Below, in pieces: positions 1 to 10,113 of a stretch of DNA of 64,000 nt. The position numbers were made by a program, and so were the translations under genes. The notes beneath the pieces are model-generated. The model saw nothing but the letters and a program-made list of their open reading frames with translations. It searched no databases and was not told the origin of the DNA. Every line of letters starts with the position of its first letter. Position 1 is the first letter of the stretch. Origin of the DNA: Asanoa ferruginea (GTDB lineage Bacteria; Actinomycetota; Actinomycetes; Mycobacteriales; Micromonosporaceae); the NCBI RefSeq assembly GCF_003387075.1, contig NZ_QUMQ01000001.1:6820001-6884000 (forward strand), given 5' to 3'.

Positions 1-136
1 CTTCGGCGGCGACGGCCGGATCGTCGAGTCCTACGTCTACTACCTGCGCAAGAAGATCGACTCGCGCGAGCCCGCGCTGATCCACACGGTGCGGGGCGTC
101 GGCTACGCCCTGCGCCTGCCGCGGGACCAGGAATGA
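1..136 (+). CDS. OmpR-family response regulator, C-terminal end (partial)
   Basis: Only the last 44 residues lie in the window, read from base 2. They contain the end of a winged-helix DNA-binding domain: a [10 protein letters not shown] stretch followed by [11 protein letters not shown], the typical final recognition helix and wing of OmpR/PhoB-type regulators. The stop overlaps the ATG of the histidine kinase (ATGA at 133-136), so the two are translationally coupled and form a two-component pair. The receiver domain with the phosphorylated Asp is outside the window. The adjacent efflux operon is a likely target, by inference. Confidence 0.9.
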   Translation, partial: FGGDGRIVESYVYYLRKKIDSREPALIHTVRGVGYALRLPRDQE

Positions 137-1656
137 GGTCCGTGCCGCCGCGGATCAGGCGCTGGCGGCACTGGACCCTGCGCGCCCGGTTGGTGGTCGT
201 GGTCGCCGTGCTGAGCGCGCTGGCCCTGCTGGTCGCCAACGCGGTCGGCCTGGCGCTGCTGCGCCGCAACCTCACCGACCGGGTCGACGACCAGCTGACC
301 ATGATGGGCCAGGCCGCCGTGCAACGCCGGGGCTGGGAGGCGAGTGTTCCGCCGCCCAATCCGCTGTTCCCGCGCGGCCAGCTCGACGTCGACCGCGCGA
401 TCGCGCTGGTGCCGCCGGACGGCAGCCCGCCGCTGGTCCGGCTGCCCGACGGGGTCTCGCCCCCGGTGCTGCCGGCGCTGCCGGAGCTGACCGCCCGGGC
501 CGGCGGTCGGCCGTTCACCGTCGACGCGGCGGACGGCACCATGTCGTGGCGGCTCCTCGTCGTCACCCGCCGCGACGGGAGCCTCGCCGTCTCCGGCATC
601 TCGCTCAAGGCCGTCGACGCCACGGCCGATCTGCTGCTCGCGATCGACGTGGCGGTGACGCTCGCGGTGCTGGCGATCCTGGCGATCGTCGCCGCCCTGG
701 TGGTCCGGGTGGGGCTGCGGCCGCTGACCCGGATGGAGCGCACCTCCGCGGCGATCACCGGCGGCGACCTGTCCCGGCGGGTCCGCGACGCCGACCCGCA
801 CACCGAGCCCGGCCGGCTCGGCGCCGCGCTCAACGCGATGCTCGACCGGATCGAGGCGGAGGTGTCGGCGCGCACCACCTCGGAGCGGCGGCTGCGGCAG
901 TTCGTCGCGGACGCCTCGCACGAGCTGCGTACCCCGTTGACCTCGATCGGTGGTTTCGCGCAGCTCTACCGGGTCGGGGGAGTCGGTCCCGGCCCGCAGC
1001 TCGACGAGACGATGGCCCGGATCGAGGCCGAGTCGGCCCGGATGGGCCTGCTGGTCGAAGACCTGCTCCTGCTGGCCCGGCTCGACCTGCAACGGCGCCC
1101 CGAGCGGCGGCCGGTCGACCTGCTGGCGATCGCGGCCGACACGATCCGCGACGCGCACGCCCGGCAGCCGGACCGGCCCGTGCAGCTCGCCACCGAAGAC
1201 GGCCCCGACGACGCGCCGTTCGAGCCGGTGACCGTGCTCGGCGACGACCACGGCCTGCGCCAGGTCGCCACCAACCTGGTCGCCAACGCCCTCCAGCACA
1301 CCTCGGTGCCGGCCACCGTCACCGTCACCGTCGGCCGCCGCCTGCCGGGTGCCGGTGGTGGCCGGCCGGCCGCCGCGGTGGGTGAGGTCCCCGCCGACCG
1401 GCCGCTCGCCGTGCTGGAGGTCACCGACACCGGTCCGGGCGTGCCGGCCGAGCACGCCGAGCGGATCTTCGAACGGCTCTACCGCGCCGACCCGAGCCGC
1501 AACCGGCGCAGCGGCGGCTCCGGCCTGGGTCTGTCCATCGTGGCCGCGATCGTGTCCAGCCACGGCGGGCGGGTCGAGCTGCACCGCGGGCCGGGCGGCG
1601 GCGCCACGTTCCGGGTGCTGTTGCCGGAAGACGGCCGGGTTCCCAGCGGATCTTGA
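133..1656 (+). CDS. Two-component sensor histidine kinase (HAMP, HisKA, HATPase)
   Basis: 507 aa. A first membrane segment lies at about residues 17-40 and a second at about 170-193, with an extracytoplasmic sensor region between. A HAMP linker follows, then a dimerisation domain with the H-box [15 protein letters not shown], phospho-acceptor His263. The ATPase domain shows the N-box [16 protein letters not shown] and GGSGLGLSI. It is the partner of the regulator ending at 136 (4-base overlap) and sits just before a MacAB-type efflux operon, the common arrangement for pairs that control drug or peptide export. The stimulus is unknown. Confidence 0.95.
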   Translation: MRSVPPRIRRWRHWTLRARLVVVVAVLSALALLVANAVGLALLRRNLTDRVDDQLTMMGQAAVQRRGWEASVPPPNPLFPRGQLDVDRAIALVPPDGSPPLVRLPDGVSPPVLPALPELTARAGGRPFTVDAADGTMSWRLLVVTRRDGSLAVSGISLKAVDATADLLLAIDVAVTLAVLAILAIVAALVVRVGLRPLTRMERTSAAITGGDLSRRVRDADPHTEPGRLGAALNAMLDRIEAEVSARTTSERRLRQFVADASHELRTPLTSIGGFAQLYRVGGVGPGPQLDETMARIEAESARMGLLVEDLLLLARLDLQRRPERRPVDLLAIAADTIRDAHARQPDRPVQLATEDGPDDAPFEPVTVLGDDHGLRQVATNLVANALQHTSVPATVTVTVGRRLPGAGGGRPAAAVGEVPADRPLAVLEVTDTGPGVPAEHAERIFERLYRADPSRNRRSGGSGLGLSIVAAIVSSHGGRVELHRGPGGGATFRVLLPEDGRVPSGS

Positions 1657-1702
1657 GCTGGCGTCGGGCTGGCTCCGAGGCGCGGTCGCCAGGCTGGCGC
1701 GC

Positions 1703-2913
1703 ATGCCTGTCCGCCTCCGCCCGGCCTGGTTGGTCAACGGGCTGCTCGTCGCCGCGCTGGCCGGCGGCGGCCTCTGGGTCTACTCCTCGTTCGCACCCGC
1801 GGACGCGAGTGACGCCGGCACCGCCGGTGGCCTCACGCGCACGGTCGCGGTCAGCCGCGGCACGGTGACCGCGACCGTGTCGGCCACCGGCGCGGTGCGC
1901 AGCGCCTCGACCGCGACCGCTTCCTTCGGCACCAGCGGCACCGTGAAGACCATCGCGGTCGCCGTCGGCACCAAGGTGGCGAAGGGCACCACGCTGGCCA
2001 CGATCGACGACACGGCCGCCAAGCGCCAACTCGCGGCCGCCGAGGACGACCTCGACGCGGCCAACGACGCGCTGGACCGCGCAAGCGACGCCAAGGGTGA
2101 CACCTCCGCCGCGCAGTCCCAGGTCGACCAGGCCGAGCGCGACGTCGACGCCGCGCGGGACGCGGTGGCCGGCACCGTCCTGAAGGCGCCGATGGCCGGG
2201 ACGGTGACCGCGGTCAACGGCACGCTGGGCGGCCCGTCCTCGGGGTCATCCTCGAGCTCGGGTGGCACGTCCCGGTCCAGCACCTCGACCTCGTCGACAA
2301 CTACCACCACCACCGGCTCGGGCTTCGTCACGATCGAAGACCTCGGCCACCTCGAGGTGGCGGCGACGGTGGCCGAGGCCGACGCGACCAAGCTGCGCAA
2401 GGGCCAGTCGGCGACGGTGACCTGGAACGCGCTGCCGGACGCCCGCAGCGACGCCACCCTCACCGCCGTCGACCCGACCGCGACCACCTCCGGCGACGTG
2501 GTCACCTACGGCGCCACGCTTTCGCTGGCCAAGCTGCCGACGGGGGTACGCGCCGGGCAGACGGTGCAGGTGTCCGTCGTCGTCGGCAAGGTCGAGGACG
2601 CGGTCACCGTCATCTCGGCCGCGGTCACCGGCAGCGGCGCCCGGCACACGGTCACGGTCGACCAGAACGGCCAGCACGTGACCCGCGACGTGCAGGTCGG
2701 CCTGGAGGGCGGCCAGACCACCCAGATCACCTCCGGCCTCGACGTGGGCGAGCAGGTCGTGATCACGATTCCTACCGGAAGCGGCGGCGGCACGCAGACC
2801 GGCAACCAGCCCGGGGGTGGGTTCCGCTTCCCGGGCGGTGGCGGGTTCACGGGCGGCGGCGCGACCGGTGGCGGGTTCCGCGGCGGCACCGGCGGTCGGC
2901 AGGGGGCCGGCCG

Positions 2914-2917
<4 letters not shown>
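1703..2917 (+). CDS. Membrane fusion (periplasmic adaptor, MacA/HlyD-type) protein of ABC exporter
   Basis: 404 aa. An N-terminal membrane anchor (residues about 8-27) is followed by a biotinyl-lipoyl-like segment, a short Ala/Asp-rich coiled-coil hairpin, a second lipoyl half (APMAGTVTAVNG) interrupted by a Ser/Thr-rich low-complexity insert, and beta-barrel domains. The tail is very Gly-rich. The ATG at 1703 is preferred because the anchor follows directly; the frame is open further upstream but runs through the kinase gene. Its stop overlaps the GTG of the ATPase gene. In Gram-positives such adaptors are thought to work with MacB-type permeases in export of antibiotics or peptides. Confidence 0.88.
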
Positions 2918-3614
<697 letters not shown>

Positions 3615-3618
<4 letters not shown>

Positions 3619-4808
3619 CGATCCGGGAGACGCTGCGCTTCGCGCTGCGCGGCATCGGCGCCAACAAGCTGCGGTCGGGGCTGACCATGCTCGGCATCCT
3701 GATCGGGGTGGCCGCGGTGATCCTGCTGGTCGCCGTCGGCACCGGGTCGGCGAAGGAGGTCAGCGACCGGATCGAGGCGCTGGGCACCAACACGCTGACC
3801 GTCCAGGGCGGTGGCGGCGCCGCGGCCGGCGGGCTGACGGTGCCGCTCGCCGGCGCACTGGTCGATCCGGTGCTCGCGCCCGACGTGGTCTCGGCGTCGC
3901 CGGTCGTGAGCGGGTCGACGACGGTCACCTACGACGGCACCGACCACACCGTGCCGCAGTTCGTCGGCACCGACCAGGCCTATTTCTCGGCCGCCAACAG
4001 CCCGGTCGCCAGCGGCTCGGCGTTCACCGCCGACGACGTCACCCGGGCCCGGCGCGTGCTGGTGCTCGGCCGCACCGTCGCCGACGAACTCTTCCCCGGC
4101 GCGGACCCGGTCGGCAAGGAGGTCACCGTCGGCGGCGCCCTCTACACGGTGAACGGGGTGCTCGCGGCGCGGAACTCCGCGGGCGGCTTCGCTGACGCCG
4201 ACGACATCGCCATCGCGCCGGTCACGGCGGTGCGGCAGACGCTCACCGGGTATGGCCCGATCACCTCGATCCTGGTGCGCGCCGCCGGGTCGGACCGGGT
4301 GGACGCCGCGCAGGCCCAGGTGGGCGCCATTCTCGACGCCCGGCTGCCGGCCCGCACCGACGGCGGCACGTCCTACCGGATCCAGAACGCGGCGCAACTG
4401 CTGGCCACCCAGTCGCAGACCGCGCAGACCTTCACCACGTTGCTGGGCACCGTGGCCGGCATCTCGCTGCTGGTCGGCGGGCTCGGCGTCACCAACATCA
4501 TGCTGGTCACGGTCACCGAGCGGACCCGGGAGATCGGCATCCGCAAGGCACTCGGCGCGCCGCGCGGCGCGATCCTGACCCAGTTCCTGGCCGAGGCAAC
4601 CATGCTCAGCGTGCTCGGCGGCGGGCTCGGTGTGGCGGTCGCGCTGATCGGCAGCCACTTCACCATCGCCGGCGTACGCCCGGTGGTGGTGCCCGGCTCG
4701 ATCGCCCTGGCCCTCGGCGTGTCCGTCGCGATCGGGCTGTTCTTCGGCAGCGTCCCGGCACACCGCGCGGCGGGGCTGCGCCCGATCGACGCGCTGCGCT
4801 ACGAGTGA
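3615..4808 (+). CDS. MacB-like ABC transporter permease (FtsX-type)
   Basis: 397 aa. One membrane helix near the N-terminus (GLTMLGILIGVAAVILLVAVG), then an extracytoplasmic MacB periplasmic core domain of about 210 residues, then three C-terminal helices separated by the FtsX-domain motif EIGIRKALGAPRGAI. This topology is diagnostic of MacB/FtsX permeases. The ATG at 3615 overlaps the end of the ATPase gene. The substrate cannot be read from sequence; family members export macrolides, peptides or lipoproteins. Confidence 0.95.
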
Positions 4809-4822
4809 GAGGGGAAGCCGCG

Positions 4823-5284
4823 GTGACCCACGCCGTGCTCGACGACGACGAGGCCCTGCTGGCCGAACTGGCCGCGGTCGGCGCCCGCCGGTGGTGGAAC
4901 CGGTGGACGATCGGCCTGGGCGTGCTCGTGCTGCTGCTCGGTGGGTTCGTGGCGGGAGTGCAGGTGCAGCGCTCCTACGGCCCGCAGCCGGCGGCCGCGG
5001 CCGGTCGCGGCGGCGCTCGCCCGAGCGGCTTCCCGACCGCCTTCCCGGGCCGCGCCGCGCCGACCACCGCGCCGGCGACCAGCGGCACCGTCAAGCTGGT
5101 CGACGGTGGCACGCTCTACGTGCAGACCGCCGACGGCGTGGTGACCGTGCGGACCAACGGCGACACGGCCGTGCGTACCCCCGCTGCTTTGAAGAACCTC
5201 AAGCCAGGCGACCCGGTCACCGTCGAGGGGCCCGACGACGGCTCCGGCACGGTGACCGCGACCAGCGTGACGCGCACCAAATAG
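4823..5284 (+). CDS. Single-pass membrane protein with DUF5666-like extracytoplasmic domain
   Basis: About 153 aa from the GTG at 4823, which has a good ribosome site (GAGGGGA) just upstream; an in-frame GTG at 4805 overlaps the permease stop and would add six residues. One membrane helix (IGLGVLVLLLGGFVAGV) is followed by a low-complexity Ala/Gly/Pro linker and a small beta domain of alternating short strands ending in KNLKPGDPVTVEG, which resembles DUF5666. It is last in the efflux operon, so it may be an accessory envelope protein of that transporter; this is inference from position. Confidence 0.75.
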   Translation: MTHAVLDDDEALLAELAAVGARRWWNRWTIGLGVLVLLLGGFVAGVQVQRSYGPQPAAAAGRGGARPSGFPTAFPGRAAPTTAPATSGTVKLVDGGTLYVQTADGVVTVRTNGDTAVRTPAALKNLKPGDPVTVEGPDDGSGTVTATSVTRTK

Positions 5285-5290
5285 CCGAAG

Positions 5291-5308
5291 ATCACCCATG
5301 CGGGTGAT
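5291..5308 (+). terminator. Hairpin after the efflux operon
   Basis: A perfect 7-bp stem, ATCACCC / GGGTGAT, with the loop ATGC lies seven bases after the stop of the DUF5666-like gene. There is no T-run, as is usual for high-GC actinobacterial terminators. It probably ends the kinase-efflux transcript; this is inferred from position and structure. Confidence 0.5.
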
Positions 5309-5359
5309 GGGTGGGCCGGATCCCGGCGGGGCGCGGGGGCCTGATGAGTAGGTTGACGG

Positions 5360-5725
5360 GTGAGCGTTGAGGAGCGGATCGGCGACGCCGTCAACGTCCT
5401 CGTGACGATCGTCGAGGCGTGCGGTGCCGTGATCATCGGCGCCGGCGCCCTCTACGCCTTCGCCCGGTTGCTGGTCGTCGCGGTTCGCGGCCGCGACACG
5501 ACATCGTTCGTCCGGGTCCGCCTCACCCTCGGCCGCTTTCTGACGCTGGGTCTTGAGTTCCAGCTAGCGGCCGACATCCTGCGCACGGCGATCGCGCCGT
5601 CGTTCAGTGAGATTGGCCAGCTCGCGGCGATCGCGGCGATCCGGACGGCGCTCAACTACACGTTGCGCCGCGAGATCGACGAGGAGCGCCGGCAGGTGGC
5701 GGCCGGCGGGGCCGCGAAACCGTGA
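5360..5725 (+). CDS. DUF1622 family membrane protein
   Basis: 121 aa, GTG start. It has two predicted membrane helices (residues about 13-38 and a middle segment) and the features of DUF1622: an N-terminal hydrophobic helix, a central RLTLGRFLTLGLEFQLAADIL segment with polar residues inside a hydrophobic stretch, and the tail IAAIRTALNYTLRREID. The function of the family is not established. The GTGA overlap at 5722 couples it to the next small membrane gene. Confidence 0.85.
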   Translation: MSVEERIGDAVNVLVTIVEACGAVIIGAGALYAFARLLVVAVRGRDTTSFVRVRLTLGRFLTLGLEFQLAADILRTAIAPSFSEIGQLAAIAAIRTALNYTLRREIDEERRQVAAGGAAKP

Positions 5726-6024
5726 CGTTCGGCGACGTCGTCGAGATCGCCGGCGCGGTCGTCGCGTGCCTGGGCATCGCCGCGGCCGGGGCGGTCTTCG
5801 TCTCGTCACGGCGCCCGTTGGCGGCGCTCGCCGTGCTGCTCGACCTGCTCACCGCGGCGGGCCTGCTGCACCTGGCCGCCGACCCGAGCTATCTGCGTGC
5901 CCTGTCGGCCGGCATCGTGCTCGGGATCCGGCACCTCATCACCTGGTCGCTGATGACCGGTGGCCGGGCGATGACCCCGCCGGTGCAGGACTGGCTCGGC
6001 CGCACCCGGAAATCTCCGCGTTGA
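5722..6024 (+). CDS. Small membrane protein of unknown function
   Basis: 100 aa, GTG start overlapping the stop of the DUF1622 gene. Two or three hydrophobic segments are visible (residues about 8-27, 33-52 and 60-78), with no known motif. Tight coupling suggests it acts in the membrane together with the DUF1622 protein. I do not recognise the family. Confidence 0.7.
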   Translation: MTFGDVVEIAGAVVACLGIAAAGAVFVSSRRPLAALAVLLDLLTAAGLLHLAADPSYLRALSAGIVLGIRHLITWSLMTGGRAMTPPVQDWLGRTRKSPR

Positions 6025-6153
6025 GCGCCTTCCTTCGCATAACGCCGACCCGGACAGCCCTGATCTGAAACGATTATCTCGCATTCGGCAGAACTGTCTT
6101 ACGTGGACACCCGTGCGGTTCGGCCATCCCCGCGTGCCTGGAAGGAATCCGCG

Positions 6154-7482
6154 ATGGTCGGTCGTGCCCTGCTCGGTCGTGCCGTGGTCGCTGTTGTGAC
6201 GGCCGCAGCGGTGACCTTTGCCCTTTCCGGGCCGGCCGATGCCGCCCGCCTGGCGCGCTCGGATTTCGCGGCCGCCGCCGCCCGCTACGACGTGCCACCG
6301 GATCTGCTGGTGTCACTCGGCTGGACCCAGTCGCGGCTCGATCAGCGGGCCGTCGGGCGCGACGGCGACTGCGGCATCATGCAGCTCTCGACCACGCGCA
6401 CCCTGCCGGCGGCTGCGACGCTGACCAGGATGGCCCGGGCCGATCTGTGCTCCGACGCGGCCGCCAACATCGCCGGCGCCGCGGCGGTGCTGCGCGCCTA
6501 CGCCGACGAGGAAGGGCTCGACGCCACCGGACGCGCCGACCTCAACCGCTGGTATGGCCCGATCGCGTCGTTCGCCGGCCCGGTCGGCGACCAGATCGCG
6601 CGGCTGTTCGCCGACACGGTCTACGACCAGTTGGCCGACGGGTTCGACGGCCCGCTGCGGGTCGAGGCGCGACCGGTCGCACCGGACCGCGGCCGGTATG
6701 CGGACGTGCCCGCCTGGGGAACCGTCGACGACCGCAGTGCCGACCACCCGCCGGCCGTCTGGGCGCCGGCGCACAAGGACAACTTCGAGGTCGCCAACCG
6801 GGAGAAGAGCGGCCCGATCGACTTCGTCGTCATCCACGTGACCCAGGGTTCCTACGCCGGCAGCATCGCCTGGTTCCAGAACCCGAAGTCGGAAGTGAGC
6901 GCCCACTACACCTTCCGGTCCGTGGACGGCGCGGTGACGCAGTCGGTGCGCGAGAAGGACATCGGCTGGCACGCCGCCAACAAGGACTACAACGCGCGGT
7001 CGATCGGCATCGAGCACGAGGGCTTCATCGAGAACCCGGCCTGGTTCACCGACGCGATGTATCGGTCGTCGGCGGCGCTGACCCGGATCCTGACCCGGAA
7101 GTACGGGATTCCCCGGGACCGCAAGCACATCATCGGCCACGGCGAGGTGCCCACGGCCGACCACACCGACCCCGGTCCCTACTGGAACTGGACCTACTAC
7201 CTCGAGTTGGTCAACGGCAACTTCCTCAAGGGCACGGGCACGGTGGAGACGCCGACGGGCCGGCTCAACGTGCGCAGCGGGCCGGGCACCGGCTATTCGA
7301 CGGTCGGCTCGGTGGCCAACGGCACCAAGGCGACCATCTTCTGCCAACGCGCCGGCAGCAAGGTGACCGGGACGTTCGGCACCAGCACGGTCTGGAACCG
7401 GATCGGCATGAACCGCTGGGTCTCGGCGACCTACCTGCGCACGAGCCAACCGGGCTTCATCCCGCGAGTGCCTCACTGCTGA
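6154..7482 (+). CDS. Secreted N-acetylmuramoyl-L-alanine amidase with lysozyme-like and SH3b domains
   Basis: 442 aa from the ATG at 6154, chosen because GGAAGGAA sits just upstream and a signal peptide follows immediately (cut near PADA-A); a GTG at 6103 is less likely. Order: signal peptide; a lysozyme/SLT-like helical domain (YDVPPDLL ... CGIMQLS); an Amidase_2/PGRP zinc amidase domain (VIHVTQGSYAGS, SAHYTF, HIIGHGEVP, DHTDPG); and a bacterial SH3 domain (LNVRSGPGTGYSTVG). It should cut the amide bond between MurNAc and the stem peptide. The SLT-like part has Gln where the catalytic Glu is expected (TQSRLD). It is followed by a close paralogue. Confidence 0.92.
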   Translation: MVGRALLGRAVVAVVTAAAVTFALSGPADAARLARSDFAAAAARYDVPPDLLVSLGWTQSRLDQRAVGRDGDCGIMQLSTTRTLPAAATLTRMARADLCSDAAANIAGAAAVLRAYADEEGLDATGRADLNRWYGPIASFAGPVGDQIARLFADTVYDQLADGFDGPLRVEARPVAPDRGRYADVPAWGTVDDRSADHPPAVWAPAHKDNFEVANREKSGPIDFVVIHVTQGSYAGSIAWFQNPKSEVSAHYTFRSVDGAVTQSVREKDIGWHAANKDYNARSIGIEHEGFIENPAWFTDAMYRSSAALTRILTRKYGIPRDRKHIIGHGEVPTADHTDPGPYWNWTYYLELVNGNFLKGTGTVETPTGRLNVRSGPGTGYSTVGSVANGTKATIFCQRAGSKVTGTFGTSTVWNRIGMNRWVSATYLRTSQPGFIPRVPHC

Positions 7483-7497
7483 AGGAAACATTCAGCT
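7479..7497 (+). terminator. Short hairpin between the two amidase genes
   Basis: GCTGAA and TTCAGC pair around the loop GGAAACA, overlapping the end of the first amidase gene. Pairing is only 6 bp, so this may be a weak terminator or part of the second gene's 5' region. Confidence 0.3.
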
Positions 7498-7540
7498 CCT
7501 TCGGTTTCGGCGGACATCCTTTACATCGATAACCATCACC

Positions 7541-8854
7541 GTGTACGGTTTCGCGATGGTGCTTCGTCTGGTGCTGTCAGCCGTGTTGGTCGCTGCCGCC
7601 GCTCCGGCCGTTTCCGTCTCGCCGCCGCCGCAACCGGCTGCTGCTTTCGCTTCCGCGGCCGCGCGTTACGACGTACCCCGTGATCTGCTCCTGTCGGTCG
7701 GTTATGCGCAGTCCCGGCTCGACCAGGGCGCCAGCGGGCAGGGGCACGGGATCATGCAGCTGACCGACGCGGTGACGCTTCCGGCGGCAGCGGCGTTGAC
7801 CGGCGTGTCGTTGGCCTCGTTGCGTGCCGGGCTCGCGGACAACGTGGCCGGCGCGGCGGCGGTCCTGCGGTCCTATGCCGACCAGGACGGTCTCGACGGC
7901 CGTGCCCGAGCAGACGTCAACCGGTGGTTCGGGCCGGTCGCGTGGTTCTCCGGAGCTTCGGACCCGGCGGTCGCGCGGCTGTTCGCCGACACGGTCTACG
8001 CGCACCTCGCCGCCGGGTTCGCCGGTCCGGTCAGCGTGCCGGCGCGGCGGGTCGCGCCCGACCGCGGCAGGCTGGCGGCGGTGCCCGCGTGGGGCAGCGG
8101 CGACGTGGGCATCCTGAGCGCCGACTACGGCCCGGCCGTGTGGGCGCCGGCCAACGCGGGCAACTTCACGGTGGCGAGCCGCACCAGCGTCGACTACGTC
8201 GTCATCCACGTGACCCAGGGCTCCTACGCGGGCAGCATCAGTTGGTTCCAGAACCCGGCGTCGAATGTCAGCGCGCACTACGTCTTCCGGTCGTCGGACG
8301 GCGCGGTGACGCAGACGGTGCGCGAGAAGGACATCGCCTACCACGCCGGAAACTGGGACTACAACACGCGTTCGATCGGCATCGAGCACGAGGGCTTCGT
8401 CGACAACCCGGCCTGGTTCACCGACGCGATGTATCGCGCGTCGGCCGCGCTGACCCGCAACCTGACCACGAAATACGGGATTCCGCGCGACCGGGCGCAC
8501 ATCATCGGCCACCGCGAGGTGCCCGGCGCCACCCACACCGACCCGGGTCCGAACTGGAACTGGACCTACTACATGCAGCTTGTCAACGGCGTCACCGGCA
8601 CGGGCAGCGGCACGGTCGACACGGCCTCGACCAACCTGAATGTCCGAGGTGGACCGGGCACCGGCTTCGCGGTGGTCGGCACGGTCGCCGACGGCGCCGC
8701 CGTCACGGTCTGGTGCCAGGCGACCGGCACGACGGTGACGGGCACGTTCGGCACGAGCAACGTGTGGAACCGGATCGGCACGGGACGCTGGGTGTCCGAC
8801 ACCTACGTGCGCACCGGCCACAGCGGCTTCATCCCGGGCGTGCCGCGCTGCTAG
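7541..8854 (+). CDS. Secreted N-acetylmuramoyl-L-alanine amidase, paralogue of the preceding gene
   Basis: 437 aa from the GTG at 7541, or 432 from the ATG at 7556; neither has a strong ribosome site. The domain order matches the gene before it: signal peptide, lysozyme-like domain (YDVPRDLLLSVG), zinc amidase domain (VIHVTQGSYAGS, SAHYVF, HIIGHREVP, THTDPG) and SH3b domain (LNVRGGPGTGF). Identity to the neighbour is high over all domains, so the pair arose by tandem duplication. The lysozyme-like domain again has Gln at the Glu position (AQSRLD), which suggests wall binding or a relic, while the amidase zinc residues are kept. Confidence 0.92.
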   Translation: MYGFAMVLRLVLSAVLVAAAAPAVSVSPPPQPAAAFASAAARYDVPRDLLLSVGYAQSRLDQGASGQGHGIMQLTDAVTLPAAAALTGVSLASLRAGLADNVAGAAAVLRSYADQDGLDGRARADVNRWFGPVAWFSGASDPAVARLFADTVYAHLAAGFAGPVSVPARRVAPDRGRLAAVPAWGSGDVGILSADYGPAVWAPANAGNFTVASRTSVDYVVIHVTQGSYAGSISWFQNPASNVSAHYVFRSSDGAVTQTVREKDIAYHAGNWDYNTRSIGIEHEGFVDNPAWFTDAMYRASAALTRNLTTKYGIPRDRAHIIGHREVPGATHTDPGPNWNWTYYMQLVNGVTGTGSGTVDTASTNLNVRGGPGTGFAVVGTVADGAAVTVWCQATGTTVTGTFGTSNVWNRIGTGRWVSDTYVRTGHSGFIPGVPRC

Positions 8855-9025
8855 ACGGCCTCGCCCCCGATCAGGCCGACGCCGGCCTTGGTGATCGTGG
8901 AGCAGGCCGCGAGCTGGGCTGCCAACGCGCCCAGCCTGGCGGCTTCTTCCAGCGACCGGGCGTCGACGACGAGCGCGGGCCGCCGCCGCCGCAGGCTCCG
9001 GACGATGAATTCCCCGGACGGGTTC
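8851..9025 (-). pseudogene. Possible gene fragment without a start codon
   Basis: Reading left from about 9025 the minus strand encodes roughly 55 protein-like residues (segments such as GEFIVRSLRRRRPALVVDARS and TKAGVGLIGGEAV) ending in a TAG at 8851-8853. There is no start codon between its beginning and the stop of the upstream gene at 9024. It could be the relic of a gene C-terminus or a chance open frame. I do not recognise the family. Confidence 0.25.
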
Positions 9026-9677
9026 AGTTGAGCTTGGAGACCTGGTAGTGGCTGATCAGCCAGCCGCGGTCGGTTTTTCTGGTGACCACGCTGAGGTTGA
9101 CGGTGAGGACCGGGCGGTCGGTGAACGCGAAGTCGACGCTCAGGTAGCCCAGGACCAGATCCTCGCTGAGGCGGCGGGTCTCGCGAATCTCGTACGCCGC
9201 GGTCATGCCCATTGGTTGTGAGTCGTAGTAGGCGGCGACGCCCTCGGGCCCGACGGTGTAGGGGTGCAGGCCCTGGAAGATGGCGTCGTCGGTGAAGCAC
9301 TGCGCGACGCCGGGCGGGTCGTGCGCGTCGACCGCGGCCTTCCAGCGGTCGAGGACGCCGCGCAGGATGCGCTCTTCGGCGGTGCCCGGTTGGCCCGGAT
9401 CGCTCGGGTGCGGCGTCAGCGGGGTCACGGTGTCGTGGCGCCAGGCGCGTAGCGGCATCGAGGCGAGGACGGTTTCGAGTTGATCCGCGTCAGGGGCGCT
9501 GAAGAGGCCGAAGGAGCGCCACTCACCGGGTTTCAAGGGCGGGCGCCACAACCGCAGGAGGTTGCCGCGCGCCGCCAGTTCGGCGGACCGGGCGGCCTCG
9601 CGGGCGCGCATCTCGGCGACCGCGTCGTCCGTAGTGCCGGCCGGCACGGTCGTCACCATGTCAACGAGAAACTCCAC
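9024..9677 (-). CDS. Muconolactone isomerase-like domain fused to SnoaL/SgcJ-type NTF2 domain
   Basis: About 217 aa from the GTG at 9677, where the isomerase-like domain begins (VEFLVDMVTTVPAGT) and AAGG lies eight bases upstream; an upstream in-frame start at 9746 would add 23 atypical residues. The N-terminal 90 residues match the small ferredoxin-like MIase family (ReAARSAELA, LRLWRPPLKPGEWRS). The rest is a SnoaL/DUF4440-like domain (ILRGVLDRWKAAVDAHD ... FTDDAIFQGLHP). Both halves are small hydrophobic-ligand folds, so a role in modifying an aromatic or polyketide-like compound is plausible. No partner genes are adjacent. Confidence 0.78.
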   Translation of the reverse strand: MEFLVDMVTTVPAGTTDDAVAEMRAREAARSAELAARGNLLRLWRPPLKPGEWRSFGLFSAPDADQLETVLASMPLRAWRHDTVTPLTPHPSDPGQPGTAEERILRGVLDRWKAAVDAHDPPGVAQCFTDDAIFQGLHPYTVGPEGVAAYYDSQPMGMTAAYEIRETRRLSEDLVLGYLSVDFAFTDRPVLTVNLSVVTRKTDRGWLISHYQVSKLN

Positions 9678-9777
9678 TCTTGCGACCTTACTTTTGGCCT
9701 GTGTGGCCGGCCGACCAAAAGGGACTTTCCGCACTGATGCGTCCACCTCGCCGGCTGCCGCGGGCCAGGATGGGTGG

Positions 9778-10113
9778 ATGACGACGACGGAGTTTCTGGC
9801 CTCGACGACGTTCGAGGTGCCGGGCTATCGGGTCGAGCGCACGCTGGGCATCGCGTGGGGCATCATCGTGCGCAGCGTGGGCGTGGTCCGTGGAGTGACC
9901 GGGGGGCTCAAGGCGCTGCGGCAGGGCGAGGTCTCCGAATACACGTCGGTGGTCGACGCGGCGCGGCACACGGCGTTCGAGCGGCTCGTCGCGCACGCAC
10001 ACGAACTCGGCGGCAACGCGGTGGTCGGGGTGCGCTTCGACTCGTCGGACATCGGCAACGGGTTGTCGGAGATCGTCGCCTACGGCACGGCCGCGGTGGT
10101 CACCTCGGCCTAG
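9778..10113 (+). CDS. YbjQ/UPF0145 family protein
   Basis: 111 aa from the ATG at 9778 with AGGA seven bases upstream. It shows the family hallmarks: an early TT-FEVPGYRV strand, the GVVRGV loop, a helix with AFERLVAHAHELGGNAVVGVRFD, and a closing hydrophobic strand (VAYGTAAVV). These proteins form pentameric rings; some have been called heavy-metal-binding, but the role is unsettled. It appears to be transcribed alone, with a GC hairpin directly after its stop. Confidence 0.88.
   Translation: MTTTEFLASTTFEVPGYRVERTLGIAWGIIVRSVGVVRGVTGGLKALRQGEVSEYTSVVDAARHTAFERLVAHAHELGGNAVVGVRFDSSDIGNGLSEIVAYGTAAVVTSA

Noticed and set aside
103-1737. Long minus-strand open frame opposite the histidine kinase gene
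   Set aside because: Its translation is Arg/Gly/Ala-rich without known motifs and mirrors the GC-rich kinase frame; the plus frame has all histidine-kinase motifs.
4805-4822. GTG at 4805 as start of the DUF5666-like protein
   Set aside because: It overlaps the permease stop but lacks a ribosome site, whereas GTG 4823 has GAGGGGA in place.
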